A DNA stretch of 45,054 bases from Draconibacterium aestuarii (lineage in GTDB: Bacteria; Bacteroidota; Bacteroidia; Bacteroidales; Prolixibacteraceae), in the NCBI GenBank assembly GCA_026671195.1, contig JAPOHD010000026.1, positions 1 through 45,054 of the forward strand, written 5' to 3'. The stretch's first letter is position 1; every line of letters begins with the position of its first letter. The translations under genes and the position numbers were made by a program. Below, piece by piece: positions 36,579-43,854 of the stretch. The notes below the pieces were generated by a model that did not search any database, had not been told where the DNA came from, and saw nothing but the letters and a program-made list of their open reading frames with translations.

Positions 36579-37328
36579 ATGAAGAAAATTGCAATCATAG
36601 GCGGCTCCGGATTGGAAAATCCTGCCATTCTGAAAAATCCCGAAGATGTAAGTGTTGAAACTCCTTATGGAAATCCGTCATCGGGTTTTAAATGTGGAAA
36701 GATCGGAGGTGTTGATGTGGCCATTTTATCCCGTCACGGACGCGACCATTCCATTCCGCCAACACAAATTAATAACCGTGCCAACTTATGGGCGATAAAA
36801 GAACTGGGGTGTACGCATATTCTGGTAACCACGGCGTGTGGAAGTTTACGCGAAAAAATTGGTCGGGGCGATATTGTGATTCCCGATCAGTTTATCGACT
36901 TTACACGTTTCAGGGAAATTACGTTTATTGAAAAATTTGAAAACGGGCAATTGCATCATACACCGATGGCAGATCCGTTTAACGGTTATTTGCGCGAAAA
37001 AATAATTGAAAATGCAACGGAACTGAAATTGAATTATCATTCTGCCGGAACAGTGGTAACTATTGAAGGCCCACGGTTTTCGTCGCGTGCCGAATCGAAT
37101 ATGTTTCGTACATGGGGGGCCGATGTAATAAATATGTCGACTGCTCCGGAATGTATTCTGGCCAATGAACTGGGAATTCCATATGCAGCCATTGCTCTGA
37201 GCACCGACTATGATTGCTGGAAAACAGACGAGGAAGCTGTAACCTGGGAAGCTGTTTTGGAAGTTTTTAATCAGAACGTAAAGAATGTAATTCAGCTGTT
37301 GGAGAAGACAATCGCATCGTTTGCATAA
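36579..37328 (+). CDS. mtnP: S-methyl-5'-thioadenosine phosphorylase
   Basis: Phosphorolysis of methylthioadenosine to adenine and methylthioribose-1-phosphate. 249 residues of the PNP/MTAP fold: GGSGLENP phosphate loop, SRHGRDH, TTACGSLREKIGRGD, IEGPRFSSRAE, and the substrate pocket NMSTAPECILANELG with STDYDCWK near the end. The NMSTAPE...DYDCW combination points to MTA rather than inosine or guanosine as substrate. Pairs with mtnA 36 bp upstream. Confidence 0.93.
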   Translation: MKKIAIIGGSGLENPAILKNPEDVSVETPYGNPSSGFKCGKIGGVDVAILSRHGRDHSIPPTQINNRANLWAIKELGCTHILVTTACGSLREKIGRGDIVIPDQFIDFTRFREITFIEKFENGQLHHTPMADPFNGYLREKIIENATELKLNYHSAGTVVTIEGPRFSSRAESNMFRTWGADVINMSTAPECILANELGIPYAAIALSTDYDCWKTDEEAVTWEAVLEVFNQNVKNVIQLLEKTIASFA

Positions 37329-37479
37329 AAAAGTGTTAATTGAGCTAAGTGAAACGCATTTTTGGCACAGCATTTGTAAAACATAAAACAACTGCTTCAA
37401 AGCCATGAAAGCAAAGTTCATTACCGTTCAATTCACATTATATAATATCAGCCATCCTGCTTCGTTTGGCTTAAATTTC

Positions 37480-37510
37480 AGCGGTGTCTCCACAAGGTGC
37501 CGCTTTTTTA
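37480..37510 (+). terminator. Intrinsic terminator after mtnA-mtnP
   Basis: AGCGG (37480-37484) pairs with CCGCT (37500-37504), with a short inner CC/GG pair, followed by T6. It lies about 150 bp past the mtnP stop. Confidence 0.6.
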
Positions 37511-37544
37511 TTTGTATACCTTTGTATTTTATTGAACGATAGGC

Positions 37545-37919
37545 ATGAATTTCATTCAAAATATTTACCTGTTATTACTTGTAGTGTTGCTGATTACTTG
37601 TAGTGTTGAAATGAAAAAATCTGAAGCGGAATTATTTCATTATCCGATACCATTTTATCAACAACAAGAAGGTAGTAAAAATGGCGGTTTTACAGGTATT
37701 AAAACAGAACGTTTTACGTTGATAACTAATAACGAAGGCCCGTGGATTTTGTACGACAGATTAATTGATCCCGACCAGGTAAATAACCTGGCAGGATTAG
37801 ATGAATATATTTTTATTCAGCTCGATTTGCAGAGGCAGTTAAACGACTTGATCCGGAAGAACGAACCTTTGTGGTTTATTCAAAACTATTCGTTTTACGA
37901 CGCAAAATACCCTGATTAA
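37545..37919 (+). CDS. Small lipoprotein of unknown function
   Basis: 124 residues. Signal ends LLITC (lipid Cys about 19). The rest is a single small mixed domain with aromatic residues (FHYPIPFYQQQEG; GPWILYDRLID; WFIQNYSFYD) and no motif I recognise. Monocistronic; its stop lies one base before the stop of the convergent aldo/keto reductase gene. Confidence 0.7.
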   Translation: MNFIQNIYLLLLVVLLITCSVEMKKSEAELFHYPIPFYQQQEGSKNGGFTGIKTERFTLITNNEGPWILYDRLIDPDQVNNLAGLDEYIFIQLDLQRQLNDLIRKNEPLWFIQNYSFYDAKYPD

Positions 37920-37920
37920 A

Positions 37921-38829
37921 TTATTCGTGTACAAAAACAGGCCTGGTATTTTTTGCCAGTTTTACTAATTGTTGGGTTTCTTCATCGCTTATTGATGAAA
38001 AATCATGCATAAATTCCAAAGCTTTCATAAATAGTGAAACATCGCCCGGAGGAATAGCAGCGGTAACATTTTTTGAGAGCGTGTATTTTAAGGCCATCTT
38101 CATTATTGCTTCATCATCGATGGGCTTGTACCAGCAATTTTTATAAATTAAGTCTTCACCTTGGTTGAAAGTAGTGAGGGCCATGGCTTTTAAGGCCAAA
38201 ATTCCCATGCCTCTCTTTTCTGCCTCTATATAAATTTGCGGTCCAAAGTTTCCGGCGTTCCAGCAGGCAAAGTTTATAGGGACCAGTATCGAGTCAAAAT
38301 CGTATTTCTTCATAGCAAGCAGAGCCGCGCCAACATGGTGAGCCGAAAATCCGATGTGTTTTATTTTTCCCTCCTTTTTTGCTTTTATAAGCGTTTCCAT
38401 TGCTCCGCCCGGGCTAAAAACCTGCTCCACTTCTTCGATCGACGAAAGTTCGTGCAATTGATACAAATCGAAATAATCAGTTTGAAGCTTTTTAAATGAA
38501 TCATCCAGGTTCTTTTGCGCACCAGCAGCATCACGCTCACGGGTTTTGCAAGCTAAAAAGCAATTCTTTCGAAAAGGTTTTAAGGCCGGCCCCAGTCTGT
38601 CTTCCGCATTTCCATATTTAGGTGCTACATCGAAATAGTTTACTCCCAGTTCAAAAGCTTTGGCAACCATTTCGTTGGCAAATTCCTGTGGATTATCGTT
38701 TAGCATTATCCCTCCAAAACCCAGCACTGATAGTTTTTCTCCTGTTTTACCCAGTTCACGGCGGGGTATATTATAAGTGGAAGGGAAATCTTTCCCAAAG
38801 TTTTTAATGGCTTCAACTGAGATAAGCAT
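37921..38829 (-). CDS. Aldo/keto reductase
   Basis: NADPH-dependent oxidoreductase, TIM-barrel, 302 residues. Catalytic tetrad: Asp and Tyr in FDVAPKYGN (about 64-72), Lys in LACKTRERD (about 95), His in YQLHELSS (about 125). Also LSVLGFGG near the start and IKHIGFSAHHVG. The C-terminal part is short compared with the ferredoxin-bearing branch and has no Cys cluster. Substrate unknown. Confidence 0.9.
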   Translation of the reverse strand: MLISVEAIKNFGKDFPSTYNIPRRELGKTGEKLSVLGFGGIMLNDNPQEFANEMVAKAFELGVNYFDVAPKYGNAEDRLGPALKPFRKNCFLACKTRERDAAGAQKNLDDSFKKLQTDYFDLYQLHELSSIEEVEQVFSPGGAMETLIKAKKEGKIKHIGFSAHHVGAALLAMKKYDFDSILVPINFACWNAGNFGPQIYIEAEKRGMGILALKAMALTTFNQGEDLIYKNCWYKPIDDEAIMKMALKYTLSKNVTAAIPPGDVSLFMKALEFMHDFSSISDEETQQLVKLAKNTRPVFVHE

Positions 38830-38913
38830 GGTTTACAGTTTTTATTGGATCGCTCTAATCTAATCAAATTATCTTTAAATGGTAGAATTAGGTTTCGTTA
38901 AAAACTTATTTTC

Positions 38914-39042
38914 ATGAAGACCGAAAAAATATTCCAAAGCTTTAAATACAAGCACTTGAACCAGTTGCTGATTTTATTTATTGATTTAATAAGCGTATGC
39001 AGCAGATACTGGTTGATGTATCTACGGATGAAAAAAATATGA
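38914..39042 (+). CDS. Possible 42-residue ORF
   Basis: ATG at 38914 to TGA at 39040-39042, encoding a small basic protein with one hydrophobic stretch (LLILFIDLISVC). No clear ribosome-binding site or homology that I recognise; it occupies an otherwise empty 270-bp gap. It may well be chance. Confidence 0.15.
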   Translation: MKTEKIFQSFKYKHLNQLLILFIDLISVCSRYWLMYLRMKKI

Positions 39043-39058
39043 CCGGGTATAACTTTAA

Positions 39059-39088
39059 GCGCTTTGCAGTTGGTTAACCACAAAGCGC
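39059..39088. terminator. Hairpin near the dodecin 3' end
   Basis: GCGCTTTG (39059-39066) pairs perfectly with CAAAGCGC (39081-39088), and the loop itself contains the palindrome TGGTTAACCA. It lies 14 bp past the dodecin stop on the minus strand, but has no clear T-run, so the terminator call is tentative. Confidence 0.45.
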
Positions 39089-39101
39089 GAAAAACAGTCT
39101 T

Positions 39102-39311
39102 TTAACCCTCGTATTTGAACGAAACTTTTAACTTAACACGATACGTTTCAATTTTGCCTTCGTTAATGTGCATGTCCATCATACACACTTCTGCAATTCG
39201 TAAATCGCGTAACGATTTTGAGGCAAGGTTAATGGCATTTTGAGCGGCTTTTTCCCATGATTCGGGACTACTGCCAACTAATTCGATAATTTTGTAAACA
39301 CTGTTCGGCAT
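39102..39311 (-). CDS. Dodecin-family protein without the flavin-stacking Trp
   Basis: 69 residues, the normal length of a dodecin monomer (dodecamer storing or buffering flavins or CoA). It starts VYKIIELVGSS and ends YRVKLKVSFKYEG, both family hallmarks. In typical dodecins the second strand reads (D/N)WFEV, whose Trp stacks on the isoalloxazine ring; here it is RIAEV, so there is no aromatic residue at that position. Flavin binding may be weak or the ligand different. Monocistronic. Confidence 0.88.
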   Translation of the reverse strand: MPNSVYKIIELVGSSPESWEKAAQNAINLASKSLRDLRIAEVCMMDMHINEGKIETYRVKLKVSFKYEG

Positions 39312-39510
39312 GACATTCTGATTTTTAGGTTAATAAAATTTGTTCCTGAAAGGTTTTTCTTTGTACGTCACTCGGTCATTAATGTTATAATGATTGGGAA
39401 CGAACAAAACGAATGGTCGTATTTTTACCGTTTTTACGATTGGATAGGGGAAATGAAAGAAAATTGTCTGGGATAAAGTCGGGATTATAAAAAAAAGAGT
39501 AAGTATTTGC

Positions 39511-39879
39511 CTAAAAAGCAAGGCGGCCCACAATAACAATGGCTAAAAGGATAAAAAGAACAATATTTAAATTCAAATCTGACTTTTCGCCCCGATTATA
39601 ATGGGTAATTGCAGCCAAAACCATAATGATTGCCAAGCCTGCAGCTGACAGAGGAATAATGATCTCGGGCAACGAATATACTCCGGGAATAAATAATCCA
39701 AGCGCGCCGGCAATTTCAAATCCACCAATAGTTTTGATTTTCTCTCTGGAGAAATCGTCTATCCATTCAAATACTTTTAGTAATTTATCTTTTGGGAGTA
39801 CTGCTTTTATTGATCCCATTGTGAGGAAAAAGGCGGCCAATAAGATCTGAAGAATCCAGAGTGCAATATTCATATCCAC
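39511..39879 (-). CDS. DoxX-like small membrane protein
   Basis: 122 residues with four transmembrane helices (about 5-25, 50-66, 72-92, 100-120) and the DoxX family phrases FLTMGSIKAVLPK and IGGFEIAGALGLFIPG. Function of these small family members is not established; some link to thiosulfate:quinone oxidoreductase or redox stress. Divergent from the nitroreductase gene. Confidence 0.85.
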   Translation of the reverse strand: MDMNIALWILQILLAAFFLTMGSIKAVLPKDKLLKVFEWIDDFSREKIKTIGGFEIAGALGLFIPGVYSLPEIIIPLSAAGLAIIMVLAAITHYNRGEKSDLNLNIVLFILLAIVIVGRLAF

Positions 39880-39963
39880 GGTTTATTTAAAATAACGTTA
39901 GTAGCTCAATAAAGTTCTTTTGAAATATAATTAAAATCTTACATTGTACGAAAAAAAACAGAC

Positions 39964-40509
39964 ATGACTTTTCATAATATTATTCATGATAGACAGAGTG
40001 TGAGGAAATATCAAGCAAAACCGGTGGAAAAAGAAAAGATTAGAACGCTGATTGAGGCTGTTCATATTTCACCATCGGCCTGTAATTCCCAACCATGGAA
40101 ACTGATTGTTGTAGACGATGAAAAATTGAAAAACGAAGTGGCAAAAGCTACTTTCAGCAAAACGGTAACATTTAATAAATTTGCATTGGAAGCACCTGTT
40201 ATTGCTGTTTTGGTAATTGAAAAACCCAAACTGATTGCCCGAATTGGCGGCAGTGTTAAAAATCAGGAATTTCCGCAATACGATATTGGAATAGCAGCCG
40301 CTTATTTTTGTTTGCAGGCCACTGAATTAGGATTGGGCACATGCATGATCGGTTGGTTTAACCAAAAGAAAATCCAGAAATTATTACATATTCCGAAGAA
40401 AAGAAAAATAGGTTTGGTTATTACCCTTGGATATGCCCCCGAAGGATATAAACAGCGAAAAAAAATCCGCAAACCTTTTGATGAAATTTACGGATTCAAT
40501 TCGTATTAG
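39964..40509 (+). CDS. Nitroreductase-family FMN oxidoreductase
   Basis: 181 residues. FMN-binding hallmarks: DRQSVRKYQ near the start, SPSACNSQPWKLIVV (about 37-51), DIGIAAAYFCLQATELGLGTCMIGWF (start ~104) and the C-terminal GYAPEG. NAD(P)H-dependent reduction of nitro or quinone compounds; natural substrate unknown. It ends 6 bp from the stop of the convergent HU/SPOR gene. Confidence 0.9.
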   Translation: MTFHNIIHDRQSVRKYQAKPVEKEKIRTLIEAVHISPSACNSQPWKLIVVDDEKLKNEVAKATFSKTVTFNKFALEAPVIAVLVIEKPKLIARIGGSVKNQEFPQYDIGIAAAYFCLQATELGLGTCMIGWFNQKKIQKLLHIPKKRKIGLVITLGYAPEGYKQRKKIRKPFDEIYGFNSY

Positions 40510-40515
40510 CTGAAT

Positions 40516-41598
40516 TTATTTTTTCCACACCCAAACTTCCGAGCCGGGGTGTTCTTTCATGTACTCTACTTTAGCCTGTTCTGCCTCATTAAACGTATCG
40601 TATTGTGCAATGCCAACAATAAAGAACCGACCCTTTTTCCCCGCATGGAAAGGCTTGAGGCCTTTCGCTTTTAATTCGTCCATAAAAATTTCTGCGTTTT
40701 CTTCCACCGAGAAACTTCCTCCAACCAGGTAATATTTCGGAGCGTTTGGTATATTTTCAACCGCCAATTCGGCTTCTACCAGTTCTGTGGTTGTTGTAAC
40801 GGTGTCGCTTTCAGCAATGGTAACGGTATCGCTCTCAACCATGTCCTGCGGAACATCAGCCGGCTGTAAAATGGGTGTAATCGCAGTTTCAGGTTCTTGC
40901 GCCGGTTTGCTAATATCCTCTTTTTGGCCCTGTATATATACAAAAACAGAGACAGCAAGTAGCGGAATAAATATGAATAGCAGCCACCACCAGCCTTTTT
41001 TCTTTTCCTCTTCTTTTGGGGGAATAATGGTTGACTGAACAACCGGTTCATCTACTGGTGTAGTTTTGTCTTCGTTTTGTTCAGCTTCAACTTGCTCTGA
41101 AGGATGTGTTTCTGTGTTTTCTTCGTCAGAAACAGGAGGTGCAACGGGCTCTTCTTCAGTTGTGTTTTCTTCCGGTATTTCTTCTTCGGCCGTTATTGAG
41201 GTTGCTTCCAAACCAAACGAATCTAAAAGCATATTTTCATCGTCGATGGATTTAAAGCCAATTGTATTTTCCTCGGTGTGAAATAAAACACCAATATCAG
41301 TCAGCTCAACCTTTTCGCCACTATCGAGTTTGTACAATATTTCATCACGTTCTTTTTCAATCTGTTTTAAGGCATCGAAATGCGAGATCCGCTTTGTTTC
41401 AGCAACATGTCCAACCAGCAGTCCATCGTTGTTTCTGATTTGTTGGTTGAACAAAATAATTTTCGAAGGCGGCTTAATTTCGTCACTTTCTTCATTAATC
41501 TCAGCCGGTTTATACTCCGAAACAAAGGCCCCAAAGCCCGGAATAATAACGATCTCGTTCTCTAAAAGAAGCTCGTGTATGAATTTTCCAAAGTCCAC
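40516..41598 (-). CDS. HU-CCDC81 and SPOR domain protein
   Basis: 360-residue envelope protein typical of Bacteroidota. N-terminal part (about 1-130) carries two CCDC81-type HU-like domains (VIIPGFGAFVSEY, then ELTDIGVLF), followed by an acidic linker rich in Glu, Thr and Pro (about 135-200), a single transmembrane helix (WWWLLFIFIPLLAVSVFVYI, about 203-222), a second acidic linker and a C-terminal SPOR domain (about 285-360, YYLVGGSFSVEENAE; ending SEVWVWKK) that binds denuded septal peptidoglycan. Likely links the cell-division site to a cytosolic partner. No signal peptide: the HU part is cytosolic and the SPOR part periplasmic. Confidence 0.93.
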   Translation of the reverse strand: MDFGKFIHELLLENEIVIIPGFGAFVSEYKPAEINEESDEIKPPSKIILFNQQIRNNDGLLVGHVAETKRISHFDALKQIEKERDEILYKLDSGEKVELTDIGVLFHTEENTIGFKSIDDENMLLDSFGLEATSITAEEEIPEENTTEEEPVAPPVSDEENTETHPSEQVEAEQNEDKTTPVDEPVVQSTIIPPKEEEKKKGWWWLLFIFIPLLAVSVFVYIQGQKEDISKPAQEPETAITPILQPADVPQDMVESDTVTIAESDTVTTTTELVEAELAVENIPNAPKYYLVGGSFSVEENAEIFMDELKAKGLKPFHAGKKGRFFIVGIAQYDTFNEAEQAKVEYMKEHPGSEVWVWKK

Positions 41599-41701
41599 AA
41601 TAATAAATTTAGGCTGTAAAATTAAGAAACATCCGTAGATTAGGATAAAAAAGCAAAGATTAAGTTTTTAAGAACACAGCTTCACGAGTTGGTAAAAAGA
41701 G

Positions 41702-41731
41702 TTTGTTGCTGCATGGTTTTCATTACTTTTA
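41702..41731 (+). promoter_or_regulatory. Promoter of galE
   Basis: TTTG (41702-41705), 18 bp, TACTTTTA (41724-41731). Near-consensus Bacteroidota promoter; expected start near 41738, leaving a short leader to the ATG at 41751. Confidence 0.6.
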
Positions 41732-41750
41732 CGGCTCAAACCAAAATAAA

Positions 41751-42779
41751 ATGGCAAAAAAAATTTTAGTTACAGGTGGAACCGGATACATTGGTTCTCA
41801 CACCGTTGTGGAGTTGCAAAACTCAGGTTATGAAGTTGTGGTAGTCGACAATTTATCAAATTCCAGTATCGATGTGTTAGATAATATTGAAAAAATATCG
41901 GGGATGAAACCGGCATTTGAACAATTCGATTTGGCAGATAAAGACAAAACCGACGATTTTTTTGCACGAACTCCCGGAATTGAGGCTATTATTCATTTCG
42001 CGGCATCAAAAGCGGTTGGCGAATCGGTTCAGAAACCTTTGCTGTATTACCGTAACAACCTGGTTTCGTTAATGAACCTACTGGACTGCCAGATAAAATA
42101 CGGTGTGGCAAATATTGTATTTTCATCGTCGTGTACGGTTTACGGCCAGCCCGATGTTTTGCCGGTAACCGAAGAAACTCCGCGTAAAGATGCCGAATCG
42201 CCTTACGGAAATACAAAACGTGTAAACGAAGATATTTTAAACGATTCGATAGCTGCACATCCTGAAATTAAAGGAATTGCACTGCGTTATTTTAACCCGA
42301 TCGGTGCGCATCCAACAGCTTTAATCGGCGAACTTCCGCTTGGCGTTCCGCAAAATCTTGTTCCGTTTATTACACAAACTGCAGCAGGTTTACGCGACGA
42401 GCTAAAAGTGTTTGGCGACGATTACGATACGGTGGATGGATCGGCTGTTCGCGATTACATAAATGTGGTTGATTTGGCAAAAGCGCATGTGGTTGCCATC
42501 GAACGTTTGCTGGAAGGTAAAAACAAAAAGAACTACGAAATTTTTAACCTGGGAACCGGAAATGGTTTGTCGGTTCTGGAAATTGTTAATGGTTTTGAAA
42601 AAGCAACCGGTGTAAAACTGAATTACAAAATTGTGGGACGCAGAGCCGGTGATATCGAAAAAATTTGGGCCGATACAACTTTTGCCAACGAAGAGCTGGG
42701 CTGGAAAGCCGAAAAAGCACTGGAAGAAACCCTGCTTTCGGCCTGGAACTGGGAAAAAAAGGTGAGAGGAATAAAGTAA
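41751..42779 (+). CDS. galE: UDP-glucose 4-epimerase
   Basis: Interconverts UDP-glucose and UDP-galactose for surface polysaccharide and galactose metabolism. I start at the ATG at 41751 (MAKKILVTGG); the frame runs back to a TTG at 41703, but that lies in the promoter. 342 residues of the extended SDR family: NAD-binding GGTGYIGSH (9-17), Ser126/Ser127 in FSSSCTVYG, catalytic YxxxK as Y152-GNT-K156, and RYFNPIGAHPT. Separated by a terminator from the next gene. Confidence 0.95.
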   Translation: MAKKILVTGGTGYIGSHTVVELQNSGYEVVVVDNLSNSSIDVLDNIEKISGMKPAFEQFDLADKDKTDDFFARTPGIEAIIHFAASKAVGESVQKPLLYYRNNLVSLMNLLDCQIKYGVANIVFSSSCTVYGQPDVLPVTEETPRKDAESPYGNTKRVNEDILNDSIAAHPEIKGIALRYFNPIGAHPTALIGELPLGVPQNLVPFITQTAAGLRDELKVFGDDYDTVDGSAVRDYINVVDLAKAHVVAIERLLEGKNKKNYEIFNLGTGNGLSVLEIVNGFEKATGVKLNYKIVGRRAGDIEKIWADTTFANEELGWKAEKALEETLLSAWNWEKKVRGIK

Positions 42780-42831
42780 GTTTGCAGTTGCAGCAACGCA
42801 TAACGCTGTAAAATACAGTAAAAGAAATTTG

Positions 42832-42863
42832 GAAGAGGCTTTGTTTGTCAGGGCCTCTTTTTT
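42832..42863 (+). terminator. Intrinsic terminator of galE
   Basis: AAGAGGC (42833-42839) pairs with GCCTCTT (42853-42859), 13-nt loop, followed by T-rich sequence. Confidence 0.75.
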
Positions 42864-43105
42864 GTTTGTTGAACCTTGCCCGACGCATGGCATTCGTCAT
42901 TCTTTTTAGTGTGGTTAACAAATTTATGAAACGCAGATAAATTCTTTTTTCCCTTTCGGTGTTGCGCTTGCGTCATCCGGGGCTATTTAAAAACAGGTTG
43001 CTATTTTACAATAATTCACTTAACTTGCTTTCGACAACACCTTTACATCATATACAAATCAAAAAAATACGATGAGGTTAAGTTAAACCCAAAAAAATAG
43101 TCACT

Positions 43106-43426
43106 ATGTCTTATTTAACGGAAGCAAAAAAGAGGGATTTTGTCAGCCAAATGGCAGTTCTTAGTGAAGAGAATTTTAACCTCATTGCAGAACACGGATT
43201 TAATCCCACCGACAGGATAACTACTTTAAAAGAAACATTAAAAGAGGCCAGAGATGCCGAAGGCGAACAACTGAAAGCGGCTGTGGGGCTGAAAGACGCC
43301 ACCATCAAATCGCAGGAAAAGCTTACCATTGCCTACAAAGAGGCCTCGAAAACGGTAGAATTGTTTGCCGGCCTGTTGGGCAAAGACCATCCTCTTATTA
43401 AACAAATCAGAAAAATGCGGAAGTAG
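43106..43426 (+). CDS. Small helical protein of unknown function next to array B
   Basis: 106 residues, charged, predicted almost wholly helical. After MSYLTEAKKRDF, a short loop (HGFNPTDR) is followed by a long amphipathic stretch (about 36-90) with coiled-coil character and a basic tail (LIKQIRKMRK). No Cys, no signal peptide, no membrane helix: cytosolic. I do not recognise the family. It has its own upstream gap (about 240 bp) after the galE terminator, and its stop is 34 bp before the first box of the 21-bp array. The basic C-terminus would be compatible with nucleic-acid binding, but there is no direct evidence. Confidence 0.7.
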   Translation: MSYLTEAKKRDFVSQMAVLSEENFNLIAEHGFNPTDRITTLKETLKEARDAEGEQLKAAVGLKDATIKSQEKLTIAYKEASKTVELFAGLLGKDHPLIKQIRKMRK

Positions 43427-43460
43427 GGTTTTGTTGTTTTAAACCGTTCTGATTCAGAAT

Positions 43461-43766
43461 CAACCCTTTCTGTTTTTATTTTAACCTTAGTTGATTGTTA
43501 TCCTACCATGGTTGATTACAAATCAACTATGGTTGGTACTGAAACAATCGTGGTAGATATATAGACGACTATGGTTGATAATCAATCAACCTTGGTTGGA
43601 TATAAGACAACTAAGGTAGAATAGTAATCAACCAATGAAGAAATGAAAACAACCATAGTTGGAATGAAAACAACCATAGCTGGAATGAAACCAACCAAGG
43701 ATGTATAAAAAACAACCATGGTAGGAATTAAAACAACTTAGGTTGATACGTTGCCAACCCGGGTTG
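43461..43766. repeat. 21-bp-phased array of short dyads (array B)
   Basis: Fifteen 12-bp boxes start every 21 bp without exception: 43461, 43482, 43503, 43524, 43545, 43566, 43587, 43608, 43629, 43650, 43671, 43692, 43713, 43734, 43755. Consensus CAACCATGGTTG. Examples: CAACTATGGTTG (43524), CAACCTTGGTTG (43587), CAACCATAGTTG (43650), CAACTTAGGTTG (43734), CAACCCGGGTTG (43755, a perfect palindrome). The first and ninth boxes are the most degraded. The 9-bp linkers are AT-rich and not conserved, apart from GAATGAAA-like sequence in boxes 9-11. All three forward frames are interrupted by stops. It lies between the 106-residue protein gene and the rfbB promoter. Confidence 0.92.
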
Positions 43767-43804
43767 ATGCTTCCCCGTCCGACTTATTTTTCTTAACAAT
43801 GTAC

Positions 43805-43835
43805 TTTCCTTTCTCTAACGAAAAGGCTACTTTTG
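43805..43835 (+). promoter_or_regulatory. Promoter of rfbB
   Basis: TTTC (43805-43808), exactly 19 bp, then TACTTTTG (43828-43835), an exact -7 match with one deviation in the -33. Transcription should start near 43842. The last box of array B ends 38 bp upstream of the -33 element. Confidence 0.65.
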
Positions 43836-43854
43836 AAACTTAAAAGGAAAAAAG

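Noticed and set aside
38898..39083. Minus-strand 61-residue frame next to the dodecin gene
   Set aside because: It overlaps the hairpin at 39059-39088 and has no recognisable features.
43461..43766. Array B as a CRISPR or other guide-RNA array
   Set aside because: Repeat (12 bp) and spacer (9 bp) are far too short, repeats are palindromic and variable, spacers are AT-rich and alike in places, and no cas or tas-like gene is present.
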